DNA of 64,000 nucleotides from Actinomycetes bacterium (GCA_023420415.1 JAEZWF010000003.1:62001-126000), one strand, 5' to 3'. Shown: positions 35,388 through 43,979, numbered from the stretch's first letter. Notes: generated by a model from the letters alone, not told the origin. Numbers and translations are program-made.

Positions 35388-35406
35388 GCGTGCTCCTCTG
35401 CCGTGC

Positions 35407-36264
35407 CTACTGCTCGGGTGCCCCGGCGGACCCGCCGGCGCTCGCGATGGGCACGGCGAAACCGATGCCCACGAAGAAGTTCTGCTCGGACGGGTTGGCG
35501 AGGCCGGTCACGATGCCGACGACCTGGCCGTCGCGGTTGAGCAGCGGACCGCCGGAGTTGCCCGGGTTGACCGCTGCGTCGAACTGGATGAGTCCGGCGA
35601 GGGTGCGGCTCGCGCTGACCTTGATCGAGCGGTCGAGCGCCGACACGACACCCGCGGACAGCGAGTCGGCCAGTCCGAGCGGGTGCCCGACGGCGAAGAC
35701 GTCGTCACCGACCTGGGTCCCGCCGCCGAGGACTGCCGGCACGACGACCTTCGGCAGGCTTCGGGGGGTGAGGGACGCGGTGTCGTTCGCCTCGGTGGCC
35801 TCCTTGACGGTCGCCACGGACTGGGTGCCGTCGGCGAACCGCACGGTGATCGAGTCGGCGTCCCCGACGACGTGCAGGGCGGTGAGGATGGTGCCGTCCT
35901 GGCTCACGACGACGCCCGCACCGGTGCCGCGCTCGGCCCCTTGGTCGCTGGTGCCGGTGGTGCTGATGACGACCATCGAGGGCGCCACCACGCGGTATGC
36001 CGCGGCCGCGTCCGGGGGTGCCTGGCGCGCCTTCTTCTCGGCGTCGGCGATGCCGTTCTGGACCGCCCTGTCGACGTCCGCCCTGGAGATGGGTGGGGTG
36101 TCGGGGCCGCGGGTGAGCGCGAACGCGATCGCGGCGATGACTGCCACGACGACCGCGGCGACGAGCGCGATGGTCCGGTTCGGTCTCCACCGGCGGCGCG
36201 GCGCAGCCTCGGGCGCGGGTTCCTCCTGCCCCCGGTCGAGCAGCGATGCTCCTTGCCGGTCCAC
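35407..36264 (-). CDS. Membrane-anchored trypsin-like serine protease (HtrA-type, no PDZ)
   Basis: This protein of about 285 residues starts at GTG 36264. One transmembrane segment (~33-52) is followed by an extracellular S1C-type protease domain. The catalytic triad is visible as His in ILTALHVVG, Asp in NDTASL and Ser in NPGNSGGPLL. The chain ends soon after the protease domain, so the PDZ domain of HtrA is missing. It probably acts in envelope protein quality control. It is 19 bases upstream of moxR in the same direction and may be the operon's true first gene. Confidence 0.85.
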   Translation of the reverse strand: MDRQGASLLDRGQEEPAPEAAPRRRWRPNRTIALVAAVVVAVIAAIAFALTRGPDTPPISRADVDRAVQNGIADAEKKARQAPPDAAAAYRVVAPSMVVISTTGTSDQGAERGTGAGVVVSQDGTILTALHVVGDADSITVRFADGTQSVATVKEATEANDTASLTPRSLPKVVVPAVLGGGTQVGDDVFAVGHPLGLADSLSAGVVSALDRSIKVSASRTLAGLIQFDAAVNPGNSGGPLLNRDGQVVGIVTGLANPSEQNFFVGIGFAVPIASAGGSAGAPEQ

Positions 36265-36350
36265 GTGTGCGAGCCTACGTCGGGCTCGCCCCGCACGACA
36301 TCGGGGCGGTTCATTCACGGCAACTTCTCAGGTTCGCCCGCCGCGCGCTC

Positions 36351-36398
36351 TTCCGGGATGCCAGGGGCGCGACTGGCTGCGCCCCTGGCATCCCGGAA
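36351..36398. terminator. 20-bp perfect inverted repeat after the SET gene
   Basis: The arms 36351-36370 and 36379-36398 are perfect reverse complements with an eight-base loop. It lies 14 bases beyond the stop of the leftward SET gene and upstream of the protease gene, so an intrinsic terminator is likely. There is no T-tract and it contains no GTATGCCG, unlike the hairpins at 27797, 38817 and 41596. Confidence 0.7.
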
Positions 36399-36411
36399 CT
36401 GCGCAGCGCGG

Positions 36412-36924
36412 TCAGGCGCCCGCGTCGATGAGCCGCTGGAGGTATGGCGGCCACCACCCGGCATACCGCTGTCGCAGCTGCGGGATCCGCCAGTCGTCGC
36501 CGGTCACCATCTGGCGGCACCGCGTGGAGGGGCAGTGGCAGCGCAGCACCCAGCCCGCGTCGACGGTGCTCGTCGAGTAGTCGCTGGTGAGCTCGTCGCC
36601 GCCGGCGATGTCGGTCATCGCGACCAGCGTGTACTCGTCGGCCCACCCGAGGTTCGGGTCGCACGCGTGGTTGGCGAACCGGATGTCGCCACCCGGCGCG
36701 AGCAGCAGGTGCCGGCCCGCGTCCACCACGACGGTGTCGACGTAGCCGTCGGCGTCCGCGAACGCCGCGCGCAGGCCGGCGTCGTCGACGATCCGGCCGC
36801 CGAGCCGGGCCACGACCTCGCCCGCCGCGAGCGGGGCTGTCGCGAACAGCCCGCGGCCCGCGATCGGGGACGGGCGCACCTCGACCTCGGCGTGCAGCCA
36901 GTGGTCCGGCCGGGGCGGGTGCAT
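36412..36924 (-). CDS. SET-domain protein (putative protein-lysine methyltransferase)
   Basis: This 170-residue protein starts at MHPPRPDHWL. Its SET domain has PSPIAGRGLFAT, the SAM/lysine-channel motif RFANHACDPNLGW (NHxCxPN) and GGDELTSDYS. A Cys-rich post-SET tail, CHCPSTRCR, could bind zinc with the Cys of NHACDP. SET enzymes methylate lysines on histones and other proteins in eukaryotes; bacterial ones are sporadic and their targets mostly unknown. It is divergent from paaK. Confidence 0.85.
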   Translation of the reverse strand: MHPPRPDHWLHAEVEVRPSPIAGRGLFATAPLAAGEVVARLGGRIVDDAGLRAAFADADGYVDTVVVDAGRHLLLAPGGDIRFANHACDPNLGWADEYTLVAMTDIAGGDELTSDYSTSTVDAGWVLRCHCPSTRCRQMVTGDDWRIPQLRQRYAGWWPPYLQRLIDAGA

Positions 36925-36936
36925 GCCGGCCATCCA

Positions 36937-36949
36937 ACCACCGGGTGGT
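36937..36949. promoter_or_regulatory. Palindrome between SET gene and paaK
   Basis: ACCACC-G-GGTGGT is a perfect palindrome with 6-base arms, 16 bases before the paaK ATG and just outside the SET gene. It could be an operator for a TetR- or GntR-type regulator acting on one or both divergent genes. The regulator is not in the immediate vicinity. Confidence 0.3.
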
Positions 36950-36964
36950 GCAAGGATCGGCCCC

Positions 36965-38245
36965 ATGGACAACGGCGTTCCCTCCACGGTCGAGCAGCTG
37001 CGAGCTCTCCAGCTCGACCGGATGCGGCAGACCCTGCGGCACGCGTACGACAACGTGCCGCACTACCGGGCAGCCTTCGGCGACGCGGGCCTGACACCGG
37101 ACGACCTGACCGAGCTCGCCGACCTCGCGCGTTTTCCCTTCACCGCCAAGGCCGACCTGCGCGACAACTACCCGTTCGGGATGTTCGCGGTGCCCCGTGA
37201 ACAGGTGGTGCGGGTGCACGCGTCGAGCGGCACCACCGGGCGGCCGACCGTCGTCGGCTACACCCGCGACGACATCGACATGTGGGCCGAGGTGATGGCG
37301 CGCTCGATCGAGGCCGCGGGCGGGCGGCCCGGCGACGTGCTCCACGTCGTCTACGGCTACGGCCTGTTCACCGGCGGGCTCGGCGCGCACTACGGCGCGG
37401 AGCGGCTCGGGTGCACCGTTGTGCCGGTCAGCGGCGGCATGACCGAGCGCCAGGTCCAGCTCATCCAGGACTTCCAGCCGCGGGTCATCATGGTGACGCC
37501 GAGCTACTTCCTCGCGATCCTCGACGAGATGGAGGCGCAAGGAGTGGACCCGGCATCGACCTCCCTGGAAATTGGCATCTTCGGTGCCGAGCCGTGGACC
37601 GAGCAGATGCGCGAGGAGGTCGAGCGCCGCTCGGGCATCAGGGCAGTCGACATCTACGGCCTCTCCGAGGTCATCGGGCCCGGTGTCTCGCAGGAGGCTG
37701 GGGAGACCCAGGACGGGCTGCACATCTGGGAGGACCACTTCTACCCCGAGGTGGTCGATCCCGTGACCGGTGAGGTGCTACCCGACGGTGAGGAGGGTGA
37801 GCTGGTCTTCACCTCGCTCACCAAGCAGGCGATGCCCGTGATCCGTTACCGCACAAGGGATCTCACGACGCTCAGCCCCGGCACGGCATACCCGCAGTTC
37901 CGTCGCATGGCCAAGATCACGGGACGCACCGACGACATGATGATCGTCCGTGGCGTCAACGTCTTCCCCTCCCAGATCGAGGAGCACCTGCTCACGATCG
38001 ATGGGCTGACGCCGCACTACCTGTGCGTGCTCACCCGGCCGGGACGCATGGACGAGCTGACCGTGCAGGTCGAAGCCGCGTCGGGCCAGTCGACGCCGGC
38101 CGAGCGCGAGGCCATGGCGACGCAGCTGCGCTCGCGGGTCAAGGACCGGGTCGGCGTGACGATCGCCGTGGAGGTGGTCGAGCCGCACGCCCTCGAACGC
38201 TCGCTCGGCAAGGCCAAGCGGATCAGCGACCAGCGTCCGAGGTAG
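36965..38245 (+). CDS. paaK: Phenylacetate-CoA ligase
   Basis: This 426-residue AMP-forming ligase activates phenylacetate with CoA and ATP. Segments typical of PaaK are RMRQTLRHAYDNVPHYR, VRVHASSGTTGRPTVVGYT (P-loop), YGYGLFTGGLGAHYGAERLGC, IYGLSEVIGPGVS, and the C-terminal GRTDDMMIVRGVNVFPSQIE. The ATG at 36965 follows AAGGAT by about eight bases. No other paa genes are in the window, so it is either an orphan or acts on another aromatic acid. Confidence 0.94.
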   Translation: MDNGVPSTVEQLRALQLDRMRQTLRHAYDNVPHYRAAFGDAGLTPDDLTELADLARFPFTAKADLRDNYPFGMFAVPREQVVRVHASSGTTGRPTVVGYTRDDIDMWAEVMARSIEAAGGRPGDVLHVVYGYGLFTGGLGAHYGAERLGCTVVPVSGGMTERQVQLIQDFQPRVIMVTPSYFLAILDEMEAQGVDPASTSLEIGIFGAEPWTEQMREEVERRSGIRAVDIYGLSEVIGPGVSQEAGETQDGLHIWEDHFYPEVVDPVTGEVLPDGEEGELVFTSLTKQAMPVIRYRTRDLTTLSPGTAYPQFRRMAKITGRTDDMMIVRGVNVFPSQIEEHLLTIDGLTPHYLCVLTRPGRMDELTVQVEAASGQSTPAEREAMATQLRSRVKDRVGVTIAVEVVEPHALERSLGKAKRISDQRPR

Positions 38246-38286
38246 CCGCCCTTCCCGTGCGGGTGAAAGCGTGTAATCATCATTAT

Positions 38287-38799
38287 ATGACAGCGCGAAC
38301 GACGGCGGAGGCCTGGCTGGCCGGCCGCATCCCGAAGGGCTGGTTCACCGGCCCGGTCGAGGTCCAGCGCGACCGCGACGAGCTCATCCTCTGGGGTGAC
38401 CTCGCCGCCCCCGACCTCCCCACGGGCGCCGACGACGCCGAGCGCGCCGTCGCCGCCCGTGGCGCGGCCAAGACCTTCCGCGAGGACACCCGCGAGCAGC
38501 GCATCGAGATCGCCCGCGAGCTCGAGCACCTCTCCGGCCGCAAGGTCAGCTGGGGCGTGCGCGTCGGCGACGAGGAGCTCCTGTTCACCCACCTCGCCGC
38601 GCCGGTCATGACCCGGCTGCGCCAGCCCGAGCGCAAGGTGCTCGACACCCTCGTCGACGCCGGGGTCGCCCGGTCCCGCGCCGACGCCCTCGCGTGGTGC
38701 GTCAAGCTCGTCGGTGAGAAGTCCGACACCTGGCTCGGCGAGCTGCGTGAGGCGATGGAGCAGGTCGAGAAGGTCCGCGCCAAGGGCCCGGACGCCTGA
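38287..38799 (+). CDS. Conserved hypothetical protein
   Basis: This is a 170-residue acidic-basic, probably soluble and mainly helical protein. I do not recognise its family. The C-terminal part (RSRADALAWCVKLVGE, then a long helix with EAMEQVEKVRAK) looks like a small helical bundle or ribbon-helix-helix-like module, but that is weak. The ATG at 38287 sits directly after an A+T-rich TGTAATCATCATTAT stretch, which could be an extended -10 box of a leaderless promoter. It is followed by a GTATGCCGCG hairpin. Confidence 0.65.
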   Translation: MTARTTAEAWLAGRIPKGWFTGPVEVQRDRDELILWGDLAAPDLPTGADDAERAVAARGAAKTFREDTREQRIEIARELEHLSGRKVSWGVRVGDEELLFTHLAAPVMTRLRQPERKVLDTLVDAGVARSRADALAWCVKLVGEKSDTWLGELREAMEQVEKVRAKGPDA

Positions 38800-38816
38800 G
38801 GGCGCACCCAAGGCGA

Positions 38817-38848
38817 GGTATGCCGCGGGGCCGGCCCCGCGGCATACC
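38817..38848. terminator. 32-bp perfect palindrome made of paired GTATGCCGCG motifs
   Basis: GGTATGCCGCGGGGCC (38817-38832) is followed at once by its exact complement (38833-38848), so the palindrome has no spacer. It lies 18 bases after the stop of the gene ending at 38799 and upstream of the clpC control region. There is no T-tract. Confidence 0.75.
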
Positions 38849-38862
38849 GTCGCCCTCCCCGG

Positions 38863-38879
38863 GTTCGCCCACGGCGAAC
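38863..38879. promoter_or_regulatory. Candidate ClgR box upstream of clpC
   Basis: GTTCGCC-CAC-GGCGAAC is a perfect inverted repeat that agrees with the ClgR consensus I recall (CGCYNANRGCG core). ClgR activates clp genes in Corynebacterium and Streptomyces, so the position upstream of clpC fits. A second small palindrome, GTGAGCC-G-GGCTCAC, lies at 38884-38898. Confidence 0.6.
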
Positions 38880-38904
38880 ATGAGTGAGCCGGGCTCACCT
38901 GCGG

Positions 38905-38930
38905 GGAACAGGCGGCGGGTGGGTCACGTT
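38905..38930 (+). promoter_or_regulatory. Candidate SigR/SigH-type promoter of clpC
   Basis: GGAAC (38905-38909), 18 bases, GTT (38928-38930) matches the GGAAT-N18-GTT pattern of the oxidative/heat-stress sigma factors SigR/SigH. These are known to drive clpC in Streptomyces and Corynebacterium. Transcription would begin near 38937, giving a ~120-base leader. TAGCAT at 39019-39024 may be the -10 of a second, closer promoter. Confidence 0.5.
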
Positions 38931-39056
38931 CCCCACCATGAGTCCCCTCACCCCGCATGACGAAGCCTCGATCGGGTATCGGTCGGTGAAAGGCGACGCC
39001 GCGGTCAGGGAGCACGGATAGCATCGAGGTGATCTCGATAGGCAGGAGCAGAAGAG

Positions 39057-41579
39057 ATGTTTGAACGGTTCACCGACCGGGCCCGTCGGGTGGTCGTGCT
39101 CGCGCAGGAAGAGGCGCGCATGCTCAACCACAACTACATCGGGACGGAGCACATCCTGCTCGGCCTCATCCACGAGGGTGAAGGTGTCGCCTCCAAGGCT
39201 CTGGAGAGCCTTGGCATTTCGCTGGAGTCGGTCCGCGAGCAGGTCCAGGAGATCATCGGCCAGGGGCAGCAGGCCCCGAGCGGCCACATTCCCTTCACGC
39301 CGCGGGCGAAGAAGGTCCTCGAGCTGAGCCTGCGCGAGGCGCTGCAGCTCGGCCACAACTACATCGGCACCGAGCACATCCTGCTCGGGCTCATCCGTGA
39401 GGGCGAGGGCGTGGCCGCCCAGGTCCTCGTCAAGCTGGGCGCCGACCTCAACCGGGTGCGCCAGCAGGTCATCCAGCTCATCTCCGGCTACCAGGGCAAG
39501 GAGGGCGGCGCGCCCGCGGGCGTCGGCGCCGGCCAGCAGCAGGAGGGCGCCCCGGCGGGTTCGCTGGTGCTCGACCAGTTCGGTCGCAACCTCACCATGG
39601 CCGCCCGCGAGGGCAAGCTCGACCCGGTCATCGGGCGCGAGAAGGAGATCGAGCGGGTCATGCAGGTGCTGTCCCGCCGCACCAAGAACAACCCCGTCCT
39701 CATCGGTGAGCCCGGCGTCGGCAAGACGGCCGTCGTCGAAGGCCTGGCCCAGGACATCGTCAAGGGCGAGGTGCCCGAGACCCTCAAGGACAAGCAGCTC
39801 TACACCCTCGACCTCGGCGCGCTCGTCGCCGGCAGCCGCTACCGCGGTGACTTCGAGGAGCGGCTGAAGAAGGTCCTCAAGGAGATCCGCACCCGCGGCG
39901 ACATCATCTTGTTCATCGACGAGATCCACACCCTCGTGGGTGCGGGTGCCGCCGAGGGCGCGATCGACGCCGCCAGCATCCTCAAGCCGATGCTGGCCCG
40001 CGGTGAGCTGCAGACCATCGGCGCCACCACCCTCGATGAGTACCGCAAGCACATCGAGAAGGACTCGGCGCTCGAGCGCCGGTTCCAGCCGATCCAGGTG
40101 GCCGAGCCCACGCTCAGCCACGCGATCGAGATCCTCAAGGGCCTGCGTGACCGCTACGAGGCGCACCACCGGGTGTCCATCACCGACAGCGCGCTGGTGA
40201 GCGCGGCCAACCTGGCCGACCGCTACATCAACGACCGGTTCCTGCCCGACAAGGCGATCGACCTCATCGACGAGGCAGGCGCGCGGTTGCGCATCCGCCG
40301 GATGACGGCTCCGCCGGACCTGCGCGAGTTCGACGAGAAGATCGCGGCGGTGCGGCTGGAGAAGGAGTCGGCCATCGACGGCCAGGACTTCGAGAAGGCC
40401 GCCGGGCTGCGCGACGACGAGAAGAAGCTGCTCACCGCCAAGGCCGAGCGCGAGTCGCAGTGGAAGTCCGGCGACATGGACGTCGTGGCCGAGGTCGACG
40501 AGGAGCTCATCGCCGAGGTGCTCGCCGCCTCGACGGGCATCCCGGTGTTCAAGCTCACCGAGGAGGAGTCGAGCCGGCTGCTCCACATGGAGGACGAGCT
40601 GCACAAGCGCATCGTCGGCATGGACGACGCCATCAAGGCGCTGTCGCAGGCGATCCGCCGCACCCGTGCCGGCCTGAAGGACCCGCGCCGTCCCGGTGGC
40701 TCGTTCATCTTCGCCGGCCCGACCGGTGTCGGTAAGACCGAGCTGGCCAAGACGCTCGCCGAGTTCCTCTTCGGCGACGAGGACAGCCTGATCCAGCTCG
40801 ACATGAGCGAGTTCTCCGAGAAGCACACCGTGTCGCGGCTGTTCGGTTCGCCTCCCGGCTACGTCGGCTACGAGGAGGGCGGCCAGCTCACCGAGAAGGT
40901 GCGCCGCAAGCCGTTCTCGGTCGTGCTGTTCGACGAGGTCGAGAAGGCCCACCCGGACATCTTCAACTCGCTGCTGCAGGTGCTCGAGGACGGCCGCCTC
41001 ACCGACTCCCAAGGTCGGATGGTCGACTTCAAGAACACCGTCATCATCATGACGACCAACCTCGGCACCCGCGACATCGCCAAGGGCGTCTCGCTCGGCT
41101 TCTCCGCCGGGCCGGACTCCCGCAGCGACTACGAGCGGATGAAGAACAAGGTCCAGGACGAACTCAAGCAGCACTTCCGCCCCGAGTTCCTCAACCGCGT
41201 CGACGACACGATCGTCTTCCCCCAGCTCACGCAGGAGGAGATCGTCGCCATCGTCGACCTCGAGATCGCCAAGCTCGACAAGCGGCTCAAGGACAAGGAC
41301 ATGGGCATCGAGCTCACCATCGAGGCCAAGAACCTGTTGGCCAAGAAGGGCTACGACCCCGTGCTCGGCGCCCGGCCGCTGCGTCGGACGATCCAGCGCG
41401 AGATCGAGGACGTCCTGTCCGAGAAGATCCTCTACGGCGAGCTGAAGTCGGGCGAGCTGGTGCTCGTCAAGACCGAGGGCGAGGGCAAGAACGAGGCCTT
41501 CACCTTCGACGGCACGCCGCACCCGGGCAGCCTCGAGCTCCCCGTGGTCGAGACGGTCGGAGACGCAGCCGAGGGCTGA
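39057..41579 (+). CDS. clpC: ATP-dependent Clp protease ATP-binding subunit ClpC
   Basis: This 840-residue AAA+ unfoldase feeds proteins to ClpP. The N-terminal double Clp repeat (~1-145) binds adaptors. NBD1 has Walker A GEPGVGKT at 217-224. The middle UVR/M domain (~residues 420-455) marks ClpC rather than ClpB. NBD2 has Walker A GPTGVGKT at 554-561, with a ClpP-docking loop near SLGFSAG (~681-687). A CAGGAG ribosome site precedes the ATG by eight bases. It is one of the longest genes here and carries no GTATGCCG copy. Confidence 0.97.
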   Translation: MFERFTDRARRVVVLAQEEARMLNHNYIGTEHILLGLIHEGEGVASKALESLGISLESVREQVQEIIGQGQQAPSGHIPFTPRAKKVLELSLREALQLGHNYIGTEHILLGLIREGEGVAAQVLVKLGADLNRVRQQVIQLISGYQGKEGGAPAGVGAGQQQEGAPAGSLVLDQFGRNLTMAAREGKLDPVIGREKEIERVMQVLSRRTKNNPVLIGEPGVGKTAVVEGLAQDIVKGEVPETLKDKQLYTLDLGALVAGSRYRGDFEERLKKVLKEIRTRGDIILFIDEIHTLVGAGAAEGAIDAASILKPMLARGELQTIGATTLDEYRKHIEKDSALERRFQPIQVAEPTLSHAIEILKGLRDRYEAHHRVSITDSALVSAANLADRYINDRFLPDKAIDLIDEAGARLRIRRMTAPPDLREFDEKIAAVRLEKESAIDGQDFEKAAGLRDDEKKLLTAKAERESQWKSGDMDVVAEVDEELIAEVLAASTGIPVFKLTEEESSRLLHMEDELHKRIVGMDDAIKALSQAIRRTRAGLKDPRRPGGSFIFAGPTGVGKTELAKTLAEFLFGDEDSLIQLDMSEFSEKHTVSRLFGSPPGYVGYEEGGQLTEKVRRKPFSVVLFDEVEKAHPDIFNSLLQVLEDGRLTDSQGRMVDFKNTVIIMTTNLGTRDIAKGVSLGFSAGPDSRSDYERMKNKVQDELKQHFRPEFLNRVDDTIVFPQLTQEEIVAIVDLEIAKLDKRLKDKDMGIELTIEAKNLLAKKGYDPVLGARPLRRTIQREIEDVLSEKILYGELKSGELVLVKTEGEGKNEAFTFDGTPHPGSLELPVVETVGDAAEG

Positions 41580-41595
41580 TCCCAGCCCGACGCCC

Positions 41596-41642
41596 AAGGG
41601 CGGGTATGCCGCGTGGTCACCACGCGGCATACCCGCCCTTTT
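41596..41642. terminator. Strong terminator: 22-bp inverted GTATGCCGCG pair with T-tract
   Basis: The arms 41596-41617 and 41619-41640 are perfect reverse complements with a one-base loop, followed by TTTT (41639-41642). It ends clpC and, in the other direction, the DUF305 gene. It is the longest of the motif-containing hairpins. Confidence 0.85.
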
Positions 41643-41670
41643 GCGTTGTGCACCAAAGGAATCGGGCGCA

Positions 41671-42384
41671 TCACGTGAGTCGGGCGAGCATTTCCTTCAT
41701 GGCGCGGATCTGCACCGACTGCGTGGCGTAGACCTCCGTCGACAGGTCGCCGACGTACTCGTCGCGGCCGTCACGCTGCTGGGTCACGGCCATCGTCAGG
41801 GCGCCCTGGTGGTGGGTGATCATCCGCTGGAGGAACAGCCGGTCGGCCTGCACGCCGGTGGCCTGCTTCAGCTCATCGAGCTGGTCCGGGGTGGCCATGC
41901 CGGGCATGGCGGCGTGGTGCCCGCTGCCGGGGGCCTGCACGTTCGTGGCCTGCACCGGCACCGACTGGCCCTTGTCCTTGAGCCAGCGCGCCATGCCGTC
42001 GATCTCGGGGCGCTGCTCATCGCGCATCCGCTCGGCCAGGGCCTTGACCTTGGGGTCGGTGAGGCGGTCGACGACGAGGTCGACCATCACGATGGCCTGG
42101 GCGTGGTGGACGATCATGTCCTGCATGAACTGGGTGTCCGCCCGGTCCGGTGACCCGGTGCGGGTGGCGATGGCGTCGGACCCCGTGAGCGAGGTGTTGG
42201 GTTCGCCCGGCTTGCCGGGTTGCAGCACCGGGGCGGTGGGGGAGGTGGCTCCGGGGACCGGTTCGCCCTCGTCGCCCGAGCAGCCCGTGAGCGTGACGAG
42301 ACCGAGGGCGGCGACCAGGGCCAGCCCGGCCGACCGGGTGCGGAACCGGTCGGTGTGCGTCTGGTTGTCCTTCACGGTCGCCAC
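41671..42384 (-). CDS. DUF305 lipoprotein
   Basis: This 237-residue exported lipoprotein has a hydrophobic N-terminus ending in the lipobox LTGC (~Cys 35). Its DUF305 ferritin-like helical domain shows the two repeated His-rich motifs FMQDMIVHHAQAI and FLQRMITHHQGAL, plus Met-rich stretches (AAMPGMATP). Such proteins are often linked with copper or other metals, an inference for this copy. The GTG start is at 42384. It is divergent from the LVIVD gene. Confidence 0.88.
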   Translation of the reverse strand: MATVKDNQTHTDRFRTRSAGLALVAALGLVTLTGCSGDEGEPVPGATSPTAPVLQPGKPGEPNTSLTGSDAIATRTGSPDRADTQFMQDMIVHHAQAIVMVDLVVDRLTDPKVKALAERMRDEQRPEIDGMARWLKDKGQSVPVQATNVQAPGSGHHAAMPGMATPDQLDELKQATGVQADRLFLQRMITHHQGALTMAVTQQRDGRDEYVGDLSTEVYATQSVQIRAMKEMLARLT

Positions 42385-42556
42385 CCTAACCGCCGGAATT
42401 CTTTACCTGATCCAGAAACTTCGATCCGCCACAGGGGCCGCGGAAGGCGCTTGGCTGGAGGGATCGACCGGTCTGCCACTGAAGGGGTGGCGTTCCGGCG
42501 CAGGTGAAGTACGCCTCTCCCGCCCATCCCTCATCCGCACTGAAGGAGAAGCCCCC

Positions 42557-43957
42557 ATGAGACTCCCCAGAGTCCTGACCGTGGCGGTCGCCGCGGCAGC
42601 GCTCGTGCTGCCGGCTTCGGCCGCGATGGCCGCCGGTGACGACGGTGTCGGCAAGTCGGGCACCCAGCTCGCCCCCGACGAGATCGGCCGCAGCGCCAAC
42701 ATGCAGCACCTCGCCAACGTGCCCCACAGCGGGCCGCTCGCCGGCTCCACCGGCACCGACATCGCCTTCCAGGACGACAGGGCCTTCGTCGGCAACTACA
42801 ACGGTTTCGTCATCTACGACGTGAGCAAGCCGTCCTCGCCGCGGATGCTCGCCCAGGTCAGCTGCCCCGGCTCGCAGAACGACGTGAGCGTCTCGGGCAA
42901 CCTGCTCTACCTGTCCACCGACTCCTCGCGCACCGACGACTCGTGCGAGTCGGCTCCGCAGTCCGCCACGATCAAGGAGTCGTGGGAGGGGATGAAGATC
43001 TTCGACATCTCCGACGTGCGCAACCCCAAGTACATCAAGTCGGTCGAGACCGCGTGCGGCTCGCACACCCACACCCTGGTCCCGGGTGGTGCGGAGAAGG
43101 ACTACCTGTACGTGTCCAGCTACAGCCCGCGTGAGACCTACCCGGACTGCCAGCCGCCGCATGACTCCATCTCGATCATCGAGGTGCCCAAGGCCAACCC
43201 CACCGCGGCCAAGGTCGTCGCCGAGCCGAACCTGTTCCCCGACGGCGGGACCGAGAGCCCGGACCTGCTGGCCGGCGGCACGAGCGGCTGCCACGACATC
43301 ACGGCATACCCGGCCAAGAAGATCGCGGCCGGCGCGTGCATGGGTGACGGCATCATCATGGACATCGCCGACCCGGTGAAACCAAAGGTGATCGAACGGG
43401 TGACCGACCCGAACTTCGCGTTCTGGCACTCGGCGACGTTCAACCAGAAGGCCACCAAGGTCGTCTTCACCGACGAGCTCGGCGGCGGTGGGGCGGCCAC
43501 CTGCAACGCGGCGATCGGCCCGAACCGCGGCGCGAACGGCATCTACACGCTGTCCGCGGACCGCAAGCTGACGTTCAAGTCGTACTTCAAGATCAAGCGC
43601 TACCAGTTCGACAGCGAGAACTGCGTGGCCCACAACGGCTCGATCATCCCGGTGCAGGGCCGCGACGTCATGGTGCAGTCCTGGTACATGGGTGGCACCA
43701 ACGTCTGGGACTTCACCGACCCGGAGAACCCGCGTGAGATCGGCTACTTCGAGCGGGGCCCGAACGGCGGCGCCGGCGGTGGTGGCGGCGGCACCTGGTC
43801 GTCCTACTACTACAACGGCAACATCTACTCCTCCGACCTGGGCAAGGGCTTCGACGTCCTGAAGATCACGGAGAAGAACCTCAAGAAGGCCGCGGACGTG
43901 AAGATGGACGAGCTCAACGTCCAGTCCCAGCCGGTCTACCAGCTCAAGAAGAAGTGA
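42557..43957 (+). CDS. Secreted LVIVD-repeat (beta-propeller) protein
   Basis: This 466-residue protein has a Sec signal peptide (~1-30, cleavage after AMA). The body has LVIVD-type blades such as FVIYDVSKPSSPRML, MKIFDISDVRNPKYI, IIMDIADPVKPKVI and TNVWDFTDPENPREI, so a beta-propeller is likely. Six or more Cys residues suggest disulfides. A run of Gly near residues 413-421 is unusual. GAAGGAG lies nine bases before the ATG. The function of LVIVD proteins is unknown; surface adhesion or binding is possible. Confidence 0.85.
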   Translation: MRLPRVLTVAVAAAALVLPASAAMAAGDDGVGKSGTQLAPDEIGRSANMQHLANVPHSGPLAGSTGTDIAFQDDRAFVGNYNGFVIYDVSKPSSPRMLAQVSCPGSQNDVSVSGNLLYLSTDSSRTDDSCESAPQSATIKESWEGMKIFDISDVRNPKYIKSVETACGSHTHTLVPGGAEKDYLYVSSYSPRETYPDCQPPHDSISIIEVPKANPTAAKVVAEPNLFPDGGTESPDLLAGGTSGCHDITAYPAKKIAAGACMGDGIIMDIADPVKPKVIERVTDPNFAFWHSATFNQKATKVVFTDELGGGGAATCNAAIGPNRGANGIYTLSADRKLTFKSYFKIKRYQFDSENCVAHNGSIIPVQGRDVMVQSWYMGGTNVWDFTDPENPREIGYFERGPNGGAGGGGGGTWSSYYYNGNIYSSDLGKGFDVLKITEKNLKKAADVKMDELNVQSQPVYQLKKK

Positions 43958-43979
43958 CCGAGCCGGACTGACGGACCAC

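Noticed and set aside
36923..37053. Longer N-terminus for the SET protein into paaK
   Set aside because: It would overlap the start of divergent paaK and adds an Arg/Ser-rich stretch without SET similarity.
39019..39024. TAGCAT as a confident sigma-A promoter of clpC
   Set aside because: No -35 box at the right distance; kept only as a possible second start.
38895..41630. 911-codon reverse-strand open frame opposite clpC
   Set aside because: Same reason. ClpC on the plus strand is complete, and the reverse product resembles no protein.
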